DNA of 36,806 bases from Treponema sp. Lineage in GTDB: Bacteria; Spirochaetota; Spirochaetia; Treponematales; Breznakiellaceae. The position numbers and the translations under genes were made by a program. Under the pieces are notes generated by a model that did not search any database, was not told the origin of the DNA, and saw only the letters and a program-made list of their open reading frames with translations. Positions 1 to 7,911 of this stretch are shown here, piece after piece (position 1 is the stretch's first letter; the number at the start of each line of letters is the position of its first letter). The stretch is from the NCBI GenBank assembly GCA_009778545.1, contig WRJO01000007.1:1-36806 (forward strand), given 5' to 3'.

Positions 1-1467
1 AACCCCGCTTCCGGCAAGCTGAACATGGGGTATGCCCGGAACCTGAGCGAAAAGGTATACTTGGGCGCATGGTACCAGGGGAACATCGTCCAGGTTACAG
101 GTCTACCTGATACCAACAGCAAACAGGCGACATGGAACACCACCACGCAGGAACAGTTAACCTATACGGAAACGACAACATATGCCGCCGGTTGGGTAAA
201 CAGCAACAACCACATTGAACTGCTGTTTGGCGTGGGAGGAAACGGATTTAAAATTGGTTTCCATGAATCCCTGTACAATAACCGCCATGACGGAAGTACT
301 CTTAGAAACCCAACTGTGGCAGATAACTTGAGCGGCACAATAACCTATACAAATAAAGTTGACGAATTTTCGGTGAACGGCGGATTTATCCGTCCGTATA
401 TCGGCTGGGGTACGGAAATAAAGCTGGGCGATGATATGGGCCTGCGACCCTATGCCAATTTCGGCCTGGGAGCGGTCATCAATTCCCAGATCGACAAATA
501 CAGCACTTATTCTGTTGTTAACGGCCAGCGGGGAAATGTGACTACTACCTATGGGGCGGGATATAACAACGGGTATGTTAACCCCTACGGGGATATTGGC
601 GCAAAGCTTGATTTTAAAACAAAGGGCGGCGCATCGGCGACTTTTGAACTGAAGTACGGCATCAGCGGGAACGCATGGAGCAACAGCGCCGATAATATCG
701 GTCTTGGCGGTACATATAACGGAACGGTCGGTTGGGCAGCCAACAGCTATGTCAACCGGAAAACCGAGTTTGTTGATCGCACCGAAACGGCAACCAATGC
801 GACTCTCTATATTAACGAACGGACGGACATTACCAACACCATTACACCGGCATACGTGATTACCAAAGAAGTCGCCGACGGCTTTAAGCTTGGCTTTATC
901 GCCAGTCTGCCGTTTACGTTCATCTCAAGCTCCAGCGACCAATATACCGAGACACGTACCAAAACGGTGACCGAATACAACCCCGGGTCTATCCTTATTA
1001 ACACCACTGCAACAACCTTGTCTCATGCCTATACCGGCGTTAACACCAATAATCCAACCGAAAATTCGTATTTTAACATGGCGCTGAACCTGGGTATTGG
1101 AGCAACTTATAAACTTATCCCCGATCGTTTTACCGTTAATGCCGGTATCTCTGCCACCCCGGCAAATTTTACCAATGAGACGGTAACAACCAAACCCCGT
1201 CAGTATACGGCAACTACGCAAAATAAAACGATAGATGCCCTTGGCAACGTAACCGCCGACACCACAACTGCGACTGCCAATCCTACCACAACGGACAGTG
1301 TTGCCGTTGCCAATACTTGGACCCCCTATACCGGCAATTTCCTGGGCGGCTTTATGTTTAATTTTACCCCAAATGCGGCGCTGGATATGTCGGTAAGCGT
1401 TCCTGCGGGATACGGTTTCAGGCTGGAATTAACGTATGTCCACCTCCTGTTATCGGTGAAATTTTAG
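1..1467 (+). CDS. Outer-membrane beta-barrel-like protein, 5' truncated
   Basis: The frame is open from the first base of the window, so the true start lies upstream; 488 codons are visible. Seen: alternating polar/aromatic short strands throughout, many Asn/Thr/Gly/Tyr residues, repeated patterns such as GxxxKLxFK and a C-terminus that is strand-like and ends in Phe (LLLSVKF), the usual terminal signature of an outer-membrane barrel recognised by BamA. No enzyme motif is visible. It is followed after 21 bp by a lipoprotein gene with its own strong Shine-Dalgarno, so the two are probably co-transcribed and may act together at the cell surface. Inference: a spirochaete outer-membrane porin-like or surface protein. 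The specific family is not recognised. It could also be a large autotransporter-type barrel, since the N-terminal part is missing. Confidence 0.6.
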   Translation, partial: NPASGKLNMGYARNLSEKVYLGAWYQGNIVQVTGLPDTNSKQATWNTTTQEQLTYTETTTYAAGWVNSNNHIELLFGVGGNGFKIGFHESLYNNRHDGSTLRNPTVADNLSGTITYTNKVDEFSVNGGFIRPYIGWGTEIKLGDDMGLRPYANFGLGAVINSQIDKYSTYSVVNGQRGNVTTTYGAGYNNGYVNPYGDIGAKLDFKTKGGASATFELKYGISGNAWSNSADNIGLGGTYNGTVGWAANSYVNRKTEFVDRTETATNATLYINERTDITNTITPAYVITKEVADGFKLGFIASLPFTFISSSSDQYTETRTKTVTEYNPGSILINTTATTLSHAYTGVNTNNPTENSYFNMALNLGIGATYKLIPDRFTVNAGISATPANFTNETVTTKPRQYTATTQNKTIDALGNVTADTTTATANPTTTDSVAVANTWTPYTGNFLGGFMFNFTPNAALDMSVSVPAGYGFRLELTYVHLLLSVKF

Positions 1468-1488
1468 TTTTTACAAGGAGAACGATGC

Positions 1489-3210
1489 ATGAAAACAGCG
1501 ATAAAAATTACCGCCCTTGCGGCGGTACTCATTCTGGCGGCGGTTTCCTGCGCGCCGGATGCGGACTTTACCAAAATGGACTGGGGCAAGGCAAATGACG
1601 CTGCCAGTCCCACATCGACATCGACAGCGGCAGACACAGCTGCTTACCGGGGGAATGGAAGGTTTGTGCCTACCATCCCTGGCACCGGCGGAACATCCAG
1701 TGATCCTCTTACAGCGACTACCGGAACCACCAATCCTGGAATCTTGTACGAATTTGACATTCGGTTTCCCGCTGAGGCGGATTTTTTAAGAAAGCAAAGC
1801 ATCGCGGAGATAGAAAACGCACTCAAGGATTTTATGACCCTATACAGCTATACCAACCCTGCTGGACATTCCAATACTCCGAGTGACAGGTCGACGGGCA
1901 TCGATTATACCCTTATGCGCCGGACGCCAACGACAGTTGGTTCAAATGGTTTTGTTGATATTACCATCCACCTCAACATACCGGCAAGCAATTTTGTAGT
2001 TAAAATTGATTCTACAAAATATACCGTTAAGGGGAACAAGCTGGACAGAAACGGCGACAGGAAACCCGGTGAAGAATTCTACGACGATGCATACATCCAG
2101 GTTTATGTGGATGAAAGTACTAACGGTACCTTTGTACCTCCCGGCGGGCCGCATACCAGCAATGGGTACCAGGCCTGGGCTTTGACCCTTACGAATGTTT
2201 CCGCATTTATTTCCACAACGGATGCCCATTTCACTCAGGAGCGTACCGTTTCGGTAGCTACTCTTGCTCCCAACGGAATAAATATTAACTTAGGTACCGC
2301 TGAATATAACGCGGTCATTGACGAAGAACTTGGGGCGCTGGTTGAAAAAATCAGTTTCGAGAAATTCGATCTTAATGACCGTACATGGAAACCCGTTGAA
2401 GCCAATATCAGGTATTTTGACGGCACAGAAGTCCTAACCCAGCCAACCGGTGTACTCAATCCTGCTGCCCGTTCAATAGTCCTGACCTATACTCCCGATG
2501 CCCTGGGGTATTACCGCACCGTTGCCACAGACATAGAGTACCTGGAAACGGTCAAACCATATCAGGGATGCATTCAAAAGATCGACGTAACCAGCGGTAT
2601 TGCCACTCGCGCGTGGAATGATACGGTAGTTACTACTCCGGTTCGTACCGCCAAAGATTATCTCTCGACTGGCACCGGTACGGGATGGAGGTTTATTACC
2701 ACTCAGGCATTTATTAACGGAGCACTGATGGATTCCGCCGTTGCCGGAAATAACATTACCGTCGAACTTTTCTTTAACCCCATTAATTATGGAACGGAGA
2801 CTACCCCAGATAGCGCGTTTGTTTGGCTGAAGGAGTTGTCTACAGCGGAATTTAACCGTAATGTGAAAATCTTACAGTCCGGTACTGCATTAACAAGCGG
2901 AAATTGGTATACCCCTGGCACCAGCACGTACAATTTTATCAAGGTTAAGGATGTTAGCTACTCGAGGTCAAACTATGTTAACCAGAATCAGCAGGGGTTT
3001 AACTGCATTACCCTTACCCTTGAACCCGGTCAGAATCTGGAGGATTTCCAATACCTTCTCATCGCCCCCGGCTTCCAGTACGCGCACGAAAACATACTCT
3101 TCGGCGATCATACGACCACTGGCCTTGCAAGAATAATTGACGGACAAAACCGCTGGGGCTTCTACGAAATTCCTGATACAGGACCCTCTATACATGCTGT
3201 GGTTGATTAA
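1489..3210 (+). CDS. Large lipoprotein of unknown function
   Basis: 573 aa. The start is set by AAGGAG at 1475-1480, 8 nt before the ATG. The N-terminus has Lys residues, a hydrophobic stretch and a lipobox ending AAVSC (Cys21), the relaxed spirochaetal form, so the mature protein is probably a diacylated lipoprotein anchored in the inner or outer membrane. The mature part is rich in Thr, Ser and Asn with predicted beta character, and contains an acidic loop with DRNGDRKPGEE near residue 185 that resembles a calcium-binding loop (inference only). No recognisable catalytic motif is seen. It lies directly behind the barrel protein gene and is ended by a strong bidirectional terminator, so the pair forms the end of an operon. 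The function is unknown. Confidence 0.7.
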   Translation: MKTAIKITALAAVLILAAVSCAPDADFTKMDWGKANDAASPTSTSTAADTAAYRGNGRFVPTIPGTGGTSSDPLTATTGTTNPGILYEFDIRFPAEADFLRKQSIAEIENALKDFMTLYSYTNPAGHSNTPSDRSTGIDYTLMRRTPTTVGSNGFVDITIHLNIPASNFVVKIDSTKYTVKGNKLDRNGDRKPGEEFYDDAYIQVYVDESTNGTFVPPGGPHTSNGYQAWALTLTNVSAFISTTDAHFTQERTVSVATLAPNGININLGTAEYNAVIDEELGALVEKISFEKFDLNDRTWKPVEANIRYFDGTEVLTQPTGVLNPAARSIVLTYTPDALGYYRTVATDIEYLETVKPYQGCIQKIDVTSGIATRAWNDTVVTTPVRTAKDYLSTGTGTGWRFITTQAFINGALMDSAVAGNNITVELFFNPINYGTETTPDSAFVWLKELSTAEFNRNVKILQSGTALTSGNWYTPGTSTYNFIKVKDVSYSRSNYVNQNQQGFNCITLTLEPGQNLEDFQYLLIAPGFQYAHENILFGDHTTTGLARIIDGQNRWGFYEIPDTGPSIHAVVD

Positions 3211-3224
3211 TCCGTAGCAAATGC

Positions 3225-3259
3225 CAAAAAAAACCGCTCCTCCGGGAGCGGTTTTTTTG
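3225..3259 (+). terminator. Strong rho-independent terminator
   Basis: An A-tract and AACCGCTCC (3232-3240), a TCCG loop, then GGAGCGGTT (3245-3253) running into seven T. The stem has at least nine pairs and extends through the A/T tracts, so it could work on both strands. It sits just after the lipoprotein stop codon and insulates the next gene. Confidence 0.9.
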
Positions 3260-3280
3260 TGATTTTTTGAATATGTATTC

Positions 3281-3309
3281 TTGACTTATAGTACTGAATA
3301 TGATACTAT
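3281..3309 (+). promoter_or_regulatory. Sigma-70-type promoter of the HicB-like gene
   Basis: TTGACT (3281-3286), a 17-bp spacer and TACTAT (3304-3309). An overlapping TATAAT at 3307-3312 has a longer 20-bp spacing. The predicted transcript start falls on or next to the ATG at 3316, and no Shine-Dalgarno is seen, so the message may be leaderless. Confidence 0.65.
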
Positions 3310-3315
3310 AATAAT

Positions 3316-3690
3316 ATGGCAACCATTAAGAATTTGATTCAGAAAATGAAAGTGAAAGATTACCTTGATTTGCCGTATCATATTGTCATACAACACCTTA
3401 ATGATGAGAGCGGTTCTTATTACTTCGCTACGGTCAGGGAATTTGACGGCTGCATGAGCCACGGCGATACCTATGGCGAAGCTTTTGAAAATATCCGGGA
3501 AGCAATGGAAGGCTGGATCGAGACAAAACTTGAAAATGGTTTCCCAATACCGCAGCCTGTTGATGGCAGCCAGTACAGCGGTAAATTTGTTGTGAGAATT
3601 CCCAAGACCCTTCATGCCCATCTGGCCATGGAAGCCGAGAAGGAAGGTGTCTCGCTCAACCAATACGCGCTATACCGGCTGAGTATGTAA
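3316..3690 (+). CDS. HicB-family antitoxin-like protein (orphan)
   Basis: 124 aa. Residues ~11-75 match the HicB N-terminal fold (DYLDLPYHIVIQ..., then YFATVREFDGCMSHGDTYGEA and the REAMEGWIE helix), a degenerate RNase-H-like domain that in known systems masks the HicA toxin. Residues ~91-124 (GKFVVRIPKTLHAHLA, then EGVSLNQYALYRL) form a ribbon-helix-helix DNA-binding domain of the Arc type. Such proteins repress their own promoter. No hicA gene (a short double-stranded-RNA-binding-fold mRNase) is found on either side, so this is either an orphan antitoxin or a repressor used for something else. The ATG at 3316 is kept because the promoter places the transcript start there; ATG 3346 (MKVKDYLDL) would fit family length better but lacks a convincing ribosome-binding site. 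Confidence 0.8.
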   Translation: MATIKNLIQKMKVKDYLDLPYHIVIQHLNDESGSYYFATVREFDGCMSHGDTYGEAFENIREAMEGWIETKLENGFPIPQPVDGSQYSGKFVVRIPKTLHAHLAMEAEKEGVSLNQYALYRLSM

Positions 3691-3749
3691 GAGTCTGCGG
3701 TTTTTTTGTGAAAAAATTGATATTATGTAGCCCATTCTGCGTTATTCTG

Positions 3750-3758
3750 TGATATAAT
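3750..3758 (+). promoter_or_regulatory. Extended -10 promoter for the 3787 gene
   Basis: TGATATAAT, a perfect extended -10 box (TGnTATAAT). No good -35 element is needed in this class. The transcript would start near 3765, before the Shine-Dalgarno at 3772-3777. This also rules out the in-frame ATG at 3757, which overlaps the -10 box itself. Confidence 0.65.
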
Positions 3759-3786
3759 GAATATTAGGGTCAAGGAGAGAAAACCT

Positions 3787-4278
3787 ATGGAAAATAAACA
3801 TTTTGTTGCCATCGGCAAAATGACTATTGACAACCTTAGTGCAGAGTGGAATATTCCCGATTTGCATTTTATAGTCAATAAAACGCCATCAGGACTTTTC
3901 GAGGTGACTAATATTGAACTCATTCTGGATTCATCCGGGGAAACCATAGAAGATGCTATAGAGGGGCTTATTGGCCTTACCATTCATTACATTACCGCAG
4001 CGATGGAAAAAGGCCGAGGCTATGATGAATTTATTGAAAAAGTCAACTCTCTGACTATGGAGGAGTATTGGCGTGAATACCGGAACATCGAATTCTCGCT
4101 GGCAAGAAACAGAAAAGACCTTAGCCATGATATAGCAAATAAGGTTAATGCGGCCATAAAAAATATGCTCGCTGAGGAAATAACACAGCAGATTAGAGAT
4201 ATGGCTGCCGGAGCTGCAAAAACTATCATTAGCAGTATCAATATTCAAATCGCTACCATGGACCTGGAAGCTGCCTGA
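3787..4278 (+). CDS. Hypothetical protein, 163 aa
   Basis: The start is fixed by AAGGAG at 3772-3777, 9 nt before ATG 3787, and by the extended -10 upstream. No family is recognised with confidence. Residues 1-75 suggest short strands then a helix (FVAIGKMTIDNLSAEWNIPDL, IELILDSSGETIEDAIEGLIGL), a layout loosely like the HicB or DUF1902 ribbon-helix fold. The second half is helical, with many Ala/Ile residues (DIANKVNAAIKNMLAEEITQQIRDMAAGAAKTI). No signal peptide or membrane segment is present, so it is probably cytoplasmic. The stop overlaps the next start (ATGA), an arrangement common in toxin-antitoxin pairs, but neither partner matches a known toxin. Base composition is more AT-rich than the housekeeping operon beyond it, which may mean acquired DNA. 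Confidence 0.6.
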   Translation: MENKHFVAIGKMTIDNLSAEWNIPDLHFIVNKTPSGLFEVTNIELILDSSGETIEDAIEGLIGLTIHYITAAMEKGRGYDEFIEKVNSLTMEEYWREYRNIEFSLARNRKDLSHDIANKVNAAIKNMLAEEITQQIRDMAAGAAKTIISSINIQIATMDLEAA

Positions 4279-4466
4279 TGACCGAATATTTACTTATTGA
4301 ATGTATCATTGACAATCTGATTTTGGGCAAGGTTATTGATCCCCCGGGTTTATGGAAAAAAACCGCAATTGGGACACAGTTTTATTATGCAGATTTTTTT
4401 CATGCCGGTACAAGAAGCCTGATTTCTTTTCGCATTTCTGTGATCAATGGAAATCATGTGATTTGA
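4278..4466 (+). CDS. Small hypothetical protein, possibly interrupted by an in-frame TGA
   Basis: 62 aa, starting at an ATG that overlaps the preceding stop (ATGA), so probably translationally coupled. Sequence: MTEYLLIECIIDNLILGKVI near the N-terminus, then a Gly/Tyr/Phe-rich middle (WKKTAIGTQFYYADFFHAG). No family is recognised. Reading past the TGA at 4464-4466 gives another 24 codons that look protein-like (FINQAKFFNISPVKILDE) and end at a TAA at 4539-4541. It may therefore be an 86-codon gene carrying a nonsense mutation. It could also be a spurious ORF. Confidence 0.35.
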   Translation: MTEYLLIECIIDNLILGKVIDPPGLWKKTAIGTQFYYADFFHAGTRSLISFRISVINGNHVI

Positions 4467-4550
4467 TCAACGGCATTTATCAATCAGGCCAAATTTTTTA
4501 ATATCAGTCCTGTGAAAATTCTCGATGAATGTAAACTGTAAACTTTGTCC

Positions 4551-6554
4551 CTAATTTACCAAAACCCCGCCGCTAACGGTTCCCTTTTCGGTGTGCAGCG
4601 TCCACCTGGAAGGATGGAGCCGGAAGACGGCAAGGAGTTTGCCGGTGCGGTTGTCGTGCCATGCTATGTTGCCGTCCCTGTCCAGGCTGATCAGGTGCTG
4701 GCCGCCGTCGGCAAGTTTCAGGGGAAAGCCGTTGGTAATTTCCAGTTTCTGGACGCGGCCGCCCGAGTAGATCGCGGCGCTTTCGCCGCCAATGGTTGCG
4801 GCAATTCCGTCGGGCGTTTCGGCAAGCGAAAATTGGGTGTCCTCTCCCTGGTAATCGACAAGCCTTGCGGAACTGGCGCTGTTCGCAAGGTTGAGCCGCA
4901 GGATCGATGTGCGGACGCCGTCGGCCTCGTTCGATTGCGATGTAATGACCGCCGCGTAGATGTTGCCCGTCGCTCCCCGGTGCACCATTATCCCTGCCTG
5001 GCCGGGGTAGGGAAGGGGAACCGTTTCTCCCGTGTTTACGTTGATTATCATAAACGGCGCGTTGCCCGAAACCGCGCTGCGCCCGATTATCAGCCGCTCG
5101 GAGTCGATAAAGGCGGCGTCCATTAAGCCTACCGAAAAAAAGGTAAAGAGGCCGTTCTTGCCCGTGTCGGAAGGGGTTACTACGGAAATGTTCCCCGTGG
5201 TATCGACAAACTGAACTTTTCCGCCGAACGAAGCCGCCGTGCTGATCGGGGATCGCATGGTTATTTCGCCTAACACGGCTTCCGGGCTGCCGGAAGCGGC
5301 CGATCGGATTACCGGCTTGGACTGGTTCCGGTCGTGCCAGAAGACAAAGCGGCCGGTTTCGCTGCTTCCGCCGGGATGCGCCGTTATGCGGTTATGGCCG
5401 CTGTCGTTTTTTTCCATGCGGACGAGCCTTCCGGCGGTAAGCTGGCTGTAATTAAGGGGAATGGAACCTATCGTTCCATTGTCGGCGAGGAAGGCGATGA
5501 TCTCGCCGGAAATATCGGCGTCGGTAATCATCGTTTGCTCGGTGGTGCTGAGGATCTGCGTCCTGCCGTCTGATCCGGACAGCGCCACCGATCCGCTTTC
5601 CGTTCCCAGCGCGATGGATCCGTAGCCGGAACCATACATCCCGATCGCCGTGTAGCGGCCGCCCGATTCCGCGCCCCGGACGGCAAGGCTCACCCTTCCG
5701 CCGATGCTCAGGCGCCCGTTGCGGTCTATCGAATAGCGGTGAAGTTCTGCCGATCCGTCTTTTTGAACCAGGGCAAGCAGCGCGTCGTCGGCAGGGCAGA
5801 GCAGGGCGCCTTCGGGGATGGCGGCGTCCCTCCCGAGAATTTCGCCCGATGCCGCATGGATCACCGCAAGCCCCTCGGCGTTTACCCCGGCAAGATAGCG
5901 GCTGTTGCTGAAAAGCACCGGAGAAGAAAGGCTCGCCGGTATCTGAAATTCGCTTATCTGGTTTCCCGTTTCAAGGTCCCAGTACGAAAGAATCCCCGAT
6001 GAAAGATAGACGGCCATGTTCCGTTCCGATCTGCCGGTAACGGCCAGCGCGATGTTTCCGGTAAGCGATTGCGGGGACTGCAGCACGTCGCCCGAGCCGG
6101 AGTCGATCAGGACTAGCCCGGTCCTTCCCGTTCTGGCGGCGATGATAAAGTTCCCCCCGGTCGAGTAGGTTATGTGGTTTATCGGATCCCTGAATTGCAG
6201 CGTAAAAATGTTCCGGCGTTCCCGGTAGTTCCAGGCGGAGATGCGGTACAGCCCCAGCCCGTCGTTTTCGACGATGCACACCTCGTTCCTGTTGGGCCTT
6301 CCCGCCATCGCAACGATGCCGTAGGGGCTGGCCTGGAAACGATCTGCGGCGGTCCCGCCGTTGGGATTCCAAATCTCAAGGTAGCCGTCTTCTCCGGCGC
6401 TGAGCACGGTGTCGCCACGGTGGACAATGGCGGTTACCGGCCCCCGGTGCTTGCCCGGCACCGCGCCAGTGAATACCCAGTCGTTTGCGCGGAGCATAGG
6501 CGCCGCCATTACCAAAGACAGAAAACATACCGCTACGCCGCGTTTTACGATCAT
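4551..6554 (-). CDS. Exported WD40-like beta-propeller protein
   Basis: 667 aa from ATG 6554; one base separates it from the rseP stop, so translation is likely coupled, and GAGG lies upstream. An in-frame ATG at 6596 is rejected because it lies inside rseP and would hide the signal peptide. Residues 1-24 (MIVKRGVAVCFLSLVMAAPM...) form a cleavable signal peptide. The rest is a chain of about ten beta-blade units with WD40-type ends, for example VTAIVHRGDTVLSAGEDGYLEIW, the SGILSYWDLETG region and the C-terminal NIAWHDNRTGKLLAVFRLH. Propellers of this kind usually serve as protein-binding platforms. The position as last gene of the cell-envelope operon suggests a periplasmic envelope role, perhaps with RseP (inference). 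The exact function is unknown. Confidence 0.75.
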   Translation of the reverse strand: MIVKRGVAVCFLSLVMAAPMLRANDWVFTGAVPGKHRGPVTAIVHRGDTVLSAGEDGYLEIWNPNGGTAADRFQASPYGIVAMAGRPNRNEVCIVENDGLGLYRISAWNYRERRNIFTLQFRDPINHITYSTGGNFIIAARTGRTGLVLIDSGSGDVLQSPQSLTGNIALAVTGRSERNMAVYLSSGILSYWDLETGNQISEFQIPASLSSPVLFSNSRYLAGVNAEGLAVIHAASGEILGRDAAIPEGALLCPADDALLALVQKDGSAELHRYSIDRNGRLSIGGRVSLAVRGAESGGRYTAIGMYGSGYGSIALGTESGSVALSGSDGRTQILSTTEQTMITDADISGEIIAFLADNGTIGSIPLNYSQLTAGRLVRMEKNDSGHNRITAHPGGSSETGRFVFWHDRNQSKPVIRSAASGSPEAVLGEITMRSPISTAASFGGKVQFVDTTGNISVVTPSDTGKNGLFTFFSVGLMDAAFIDSERLIIGRSAVSGNAPFMIINVNTGETVPLPYPGQAGIMVHRGATGNIYAAVITSQSNEADGVRTSILRLNLANSASSARLVDYQGEDTQFSLAETPDGIAATIGGESAAIYSGGRVQKLEITNGFPLKLADGGQHLISLDRDGNIAWHDNRTGKLLAVFRLHPSRWTLHTEKGTVSGGVLVN

Positions 6555-6555
6555 C

Positions 6556-7902
6556 TCACCGCCTCGATAGGTACAGTATATCACCAAAAAGGGCAAAAAG
6601 CATCAGCCCGCAGATAAGTACCACGCCGAGGGTTTGGAACACCCCGATGGCACGGGGGTGCAGGGGCTTGCGCCGGATTATTTCCACGGTGAACAAAATG
6701 ATCTGTCCGCCGTCCAGCACCGGCAGGGGCAGCAGGTTCATCACGCAGAGGGCGATGGAGATGAGTGCGATAAAATCGGCAAGGGAGCGAAGGCCCGTGC
6801 CGAAGCTCTGCCCGAAGCCCTCGGCGGCAACGTCGCCCACCATGTAGGTTATGCGGACCGGGCCGGAAACCGCCTCGGTTACATCGATCCCCTTAAAAAG
6901 CAAGGTAAGGCTTTTCAGCGAGACGAGCAGGGTATTCCAGCCTTCCGACACGCCTTTCGCAAGCGCTCCGGGGGGCGACAGGGACGGAGTCCGGTACTGC
7001 ACCCTCGGCCAGATTATCCCCAGGCTGCCATCCGCCGAGAGGACAAGTTCCGCCGTTTGCTCGGCGCCGTCCCTGATGTAGTCAATTTTTGCCACCGGAG
7101 GGCTGCTGTCTACCGCCTTCATAAAGTCGATGGTATGGGTGATTGTTTCGCCGTTTACCCGGATTATAAGGTCCCCCGGCAGAAGCCCTGCGATGGCGGC
7201 ATCGCTGCCGCTTACGATTTCGTCTACCAGCGGATCGGCCCAGAAATAGACGCCGATTCTTCCCGCGCCGGTGCTCTTGTCGAGGTCGGGCTTAACGAGG
7301 AGGCTGATGGTTTCGCCGCCCCTGTCCACGGTTACGGGCAGCAGCTTGTCGGGATTGGTCGCTATGTTTTGCTGTACTTCGTGATAATAATTTGTTTTCC
7401 TGCCGTTTACTTCGATTATCCTGTCGCCGGTCTTGAAACCCGCTGCGTCTGCGGGGAAGGTGGCATCGGCGCTGACATCCGACGCGAGCACGATGCGGCT
7501 GTCCAGCGTGTTTACCTCGAACCCGATGCCCCAGATCAGCGAGAGTATCAGCACGGCGAACAGCAGGTTGAACAGGGGCCCGGCAAAGCATACGACGATC
7601 CGCCGCAGGGGGCTTGTGCCGTAAAAAGTTCCCTTTACCGGTTCGATGCCGCTGGCGCGGTTTTCCCATGCCTCTTTGAATTCGTTATCGCCCCGCATCT
7701 TGCAGTAGCCGCCCAGGGGGAACATGCCCAGCCGGTATTCGACATCGCCGATTTTCTTTTTAAGAATGGGATTGCCCCAGCCGATGGAAAATGCTTCCAC
7801 ATCGATGCCCACCAGCCGCGCGGCAAGAAAATGCCCCAGTTCATGGATGAAAACGACAATGCCCAGGCCGAGCAGCCCAAGGGCTATTTTTACTGCAACC
7901 AT
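6556..7902 (-). CDS. rseP: Site-2 intramembrane zinc protease RseP
   Basis: 448 aa, the usual length of the RseP/YaeL family. The first membrane helix carries the zinc motif HELGH (residues 20-24), and the C-terminal catalytic motif is NLLPLPVLDGGQ, which gives the third zinc ligand. Two PDZ domains sit between: FKTGDRIIEVNGRKT and LLPGDLIIRVNGETI. Four membrane segments are visible. In known systems RseP cuts membrane-spanning anti-sigma factors and leftover signal peptides. Gene order dxr-rseP with a 9-bp gap is standard in spirochaetes. No Shine-Dalgarno is visible, so it probably depends on coupling to dxr. No anti-sigma substrate is encoded in the window. Confidence 0.95.
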   Translation of the reverse strand: MVAVKIALGLLGLGIVVFIHELGHFLAARLVGIDVEAFSIGWGNPILKKKIGDVEYRLGMFPLGGYCKMRGDNEFKEAWENRASGIEPVKGTFYGTSPLRRIVVCFAGPLFNLLFAVLILSLIWGIGFEVNTLDSRIVLASDVSADATFPADAAGFKTGDRIIEVNGRKTNYYHEVQQNIATNPDKLLPVTVDRGGETISLLVKPDLDKSTGAGRIGVYFWADPLVDEIVSGSDAAIAGLLPGDLIIRVNGETITHTIDFMKAVDSSPPVAKIDYIRDGAEQTAELVLSADGSLGIIWPRVQYRTPSLSPPGALAKGVSEGWNTLLVSLKSLTLLFKGIDVTEAVSGPVRITYMVGDVAAEGFGQSFGTGLRSLADFIALISIALCVMNLLPLPVLDGGQIILFTVEIIRRKPLHPRAIGVFQTLGVVLICGLMLFALFGDILYLSRR

Positions 7903-7911
7903 AGGGCAATT

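Noticed and set aside
4464-4466. TGA read as selenocysteine
   Set aside because: The downstream bases form only a weak 5-bp stem, not a SECIS-like hairpin, and no redox motif flanks the site.
4278-4466. HicA toxin partner for the HicB-like gene
   Set aside because: It lacks the HicA pattern (Gly-Ser-His near the N-terminus and the basic strand), and lies beyond an unrelated gene.
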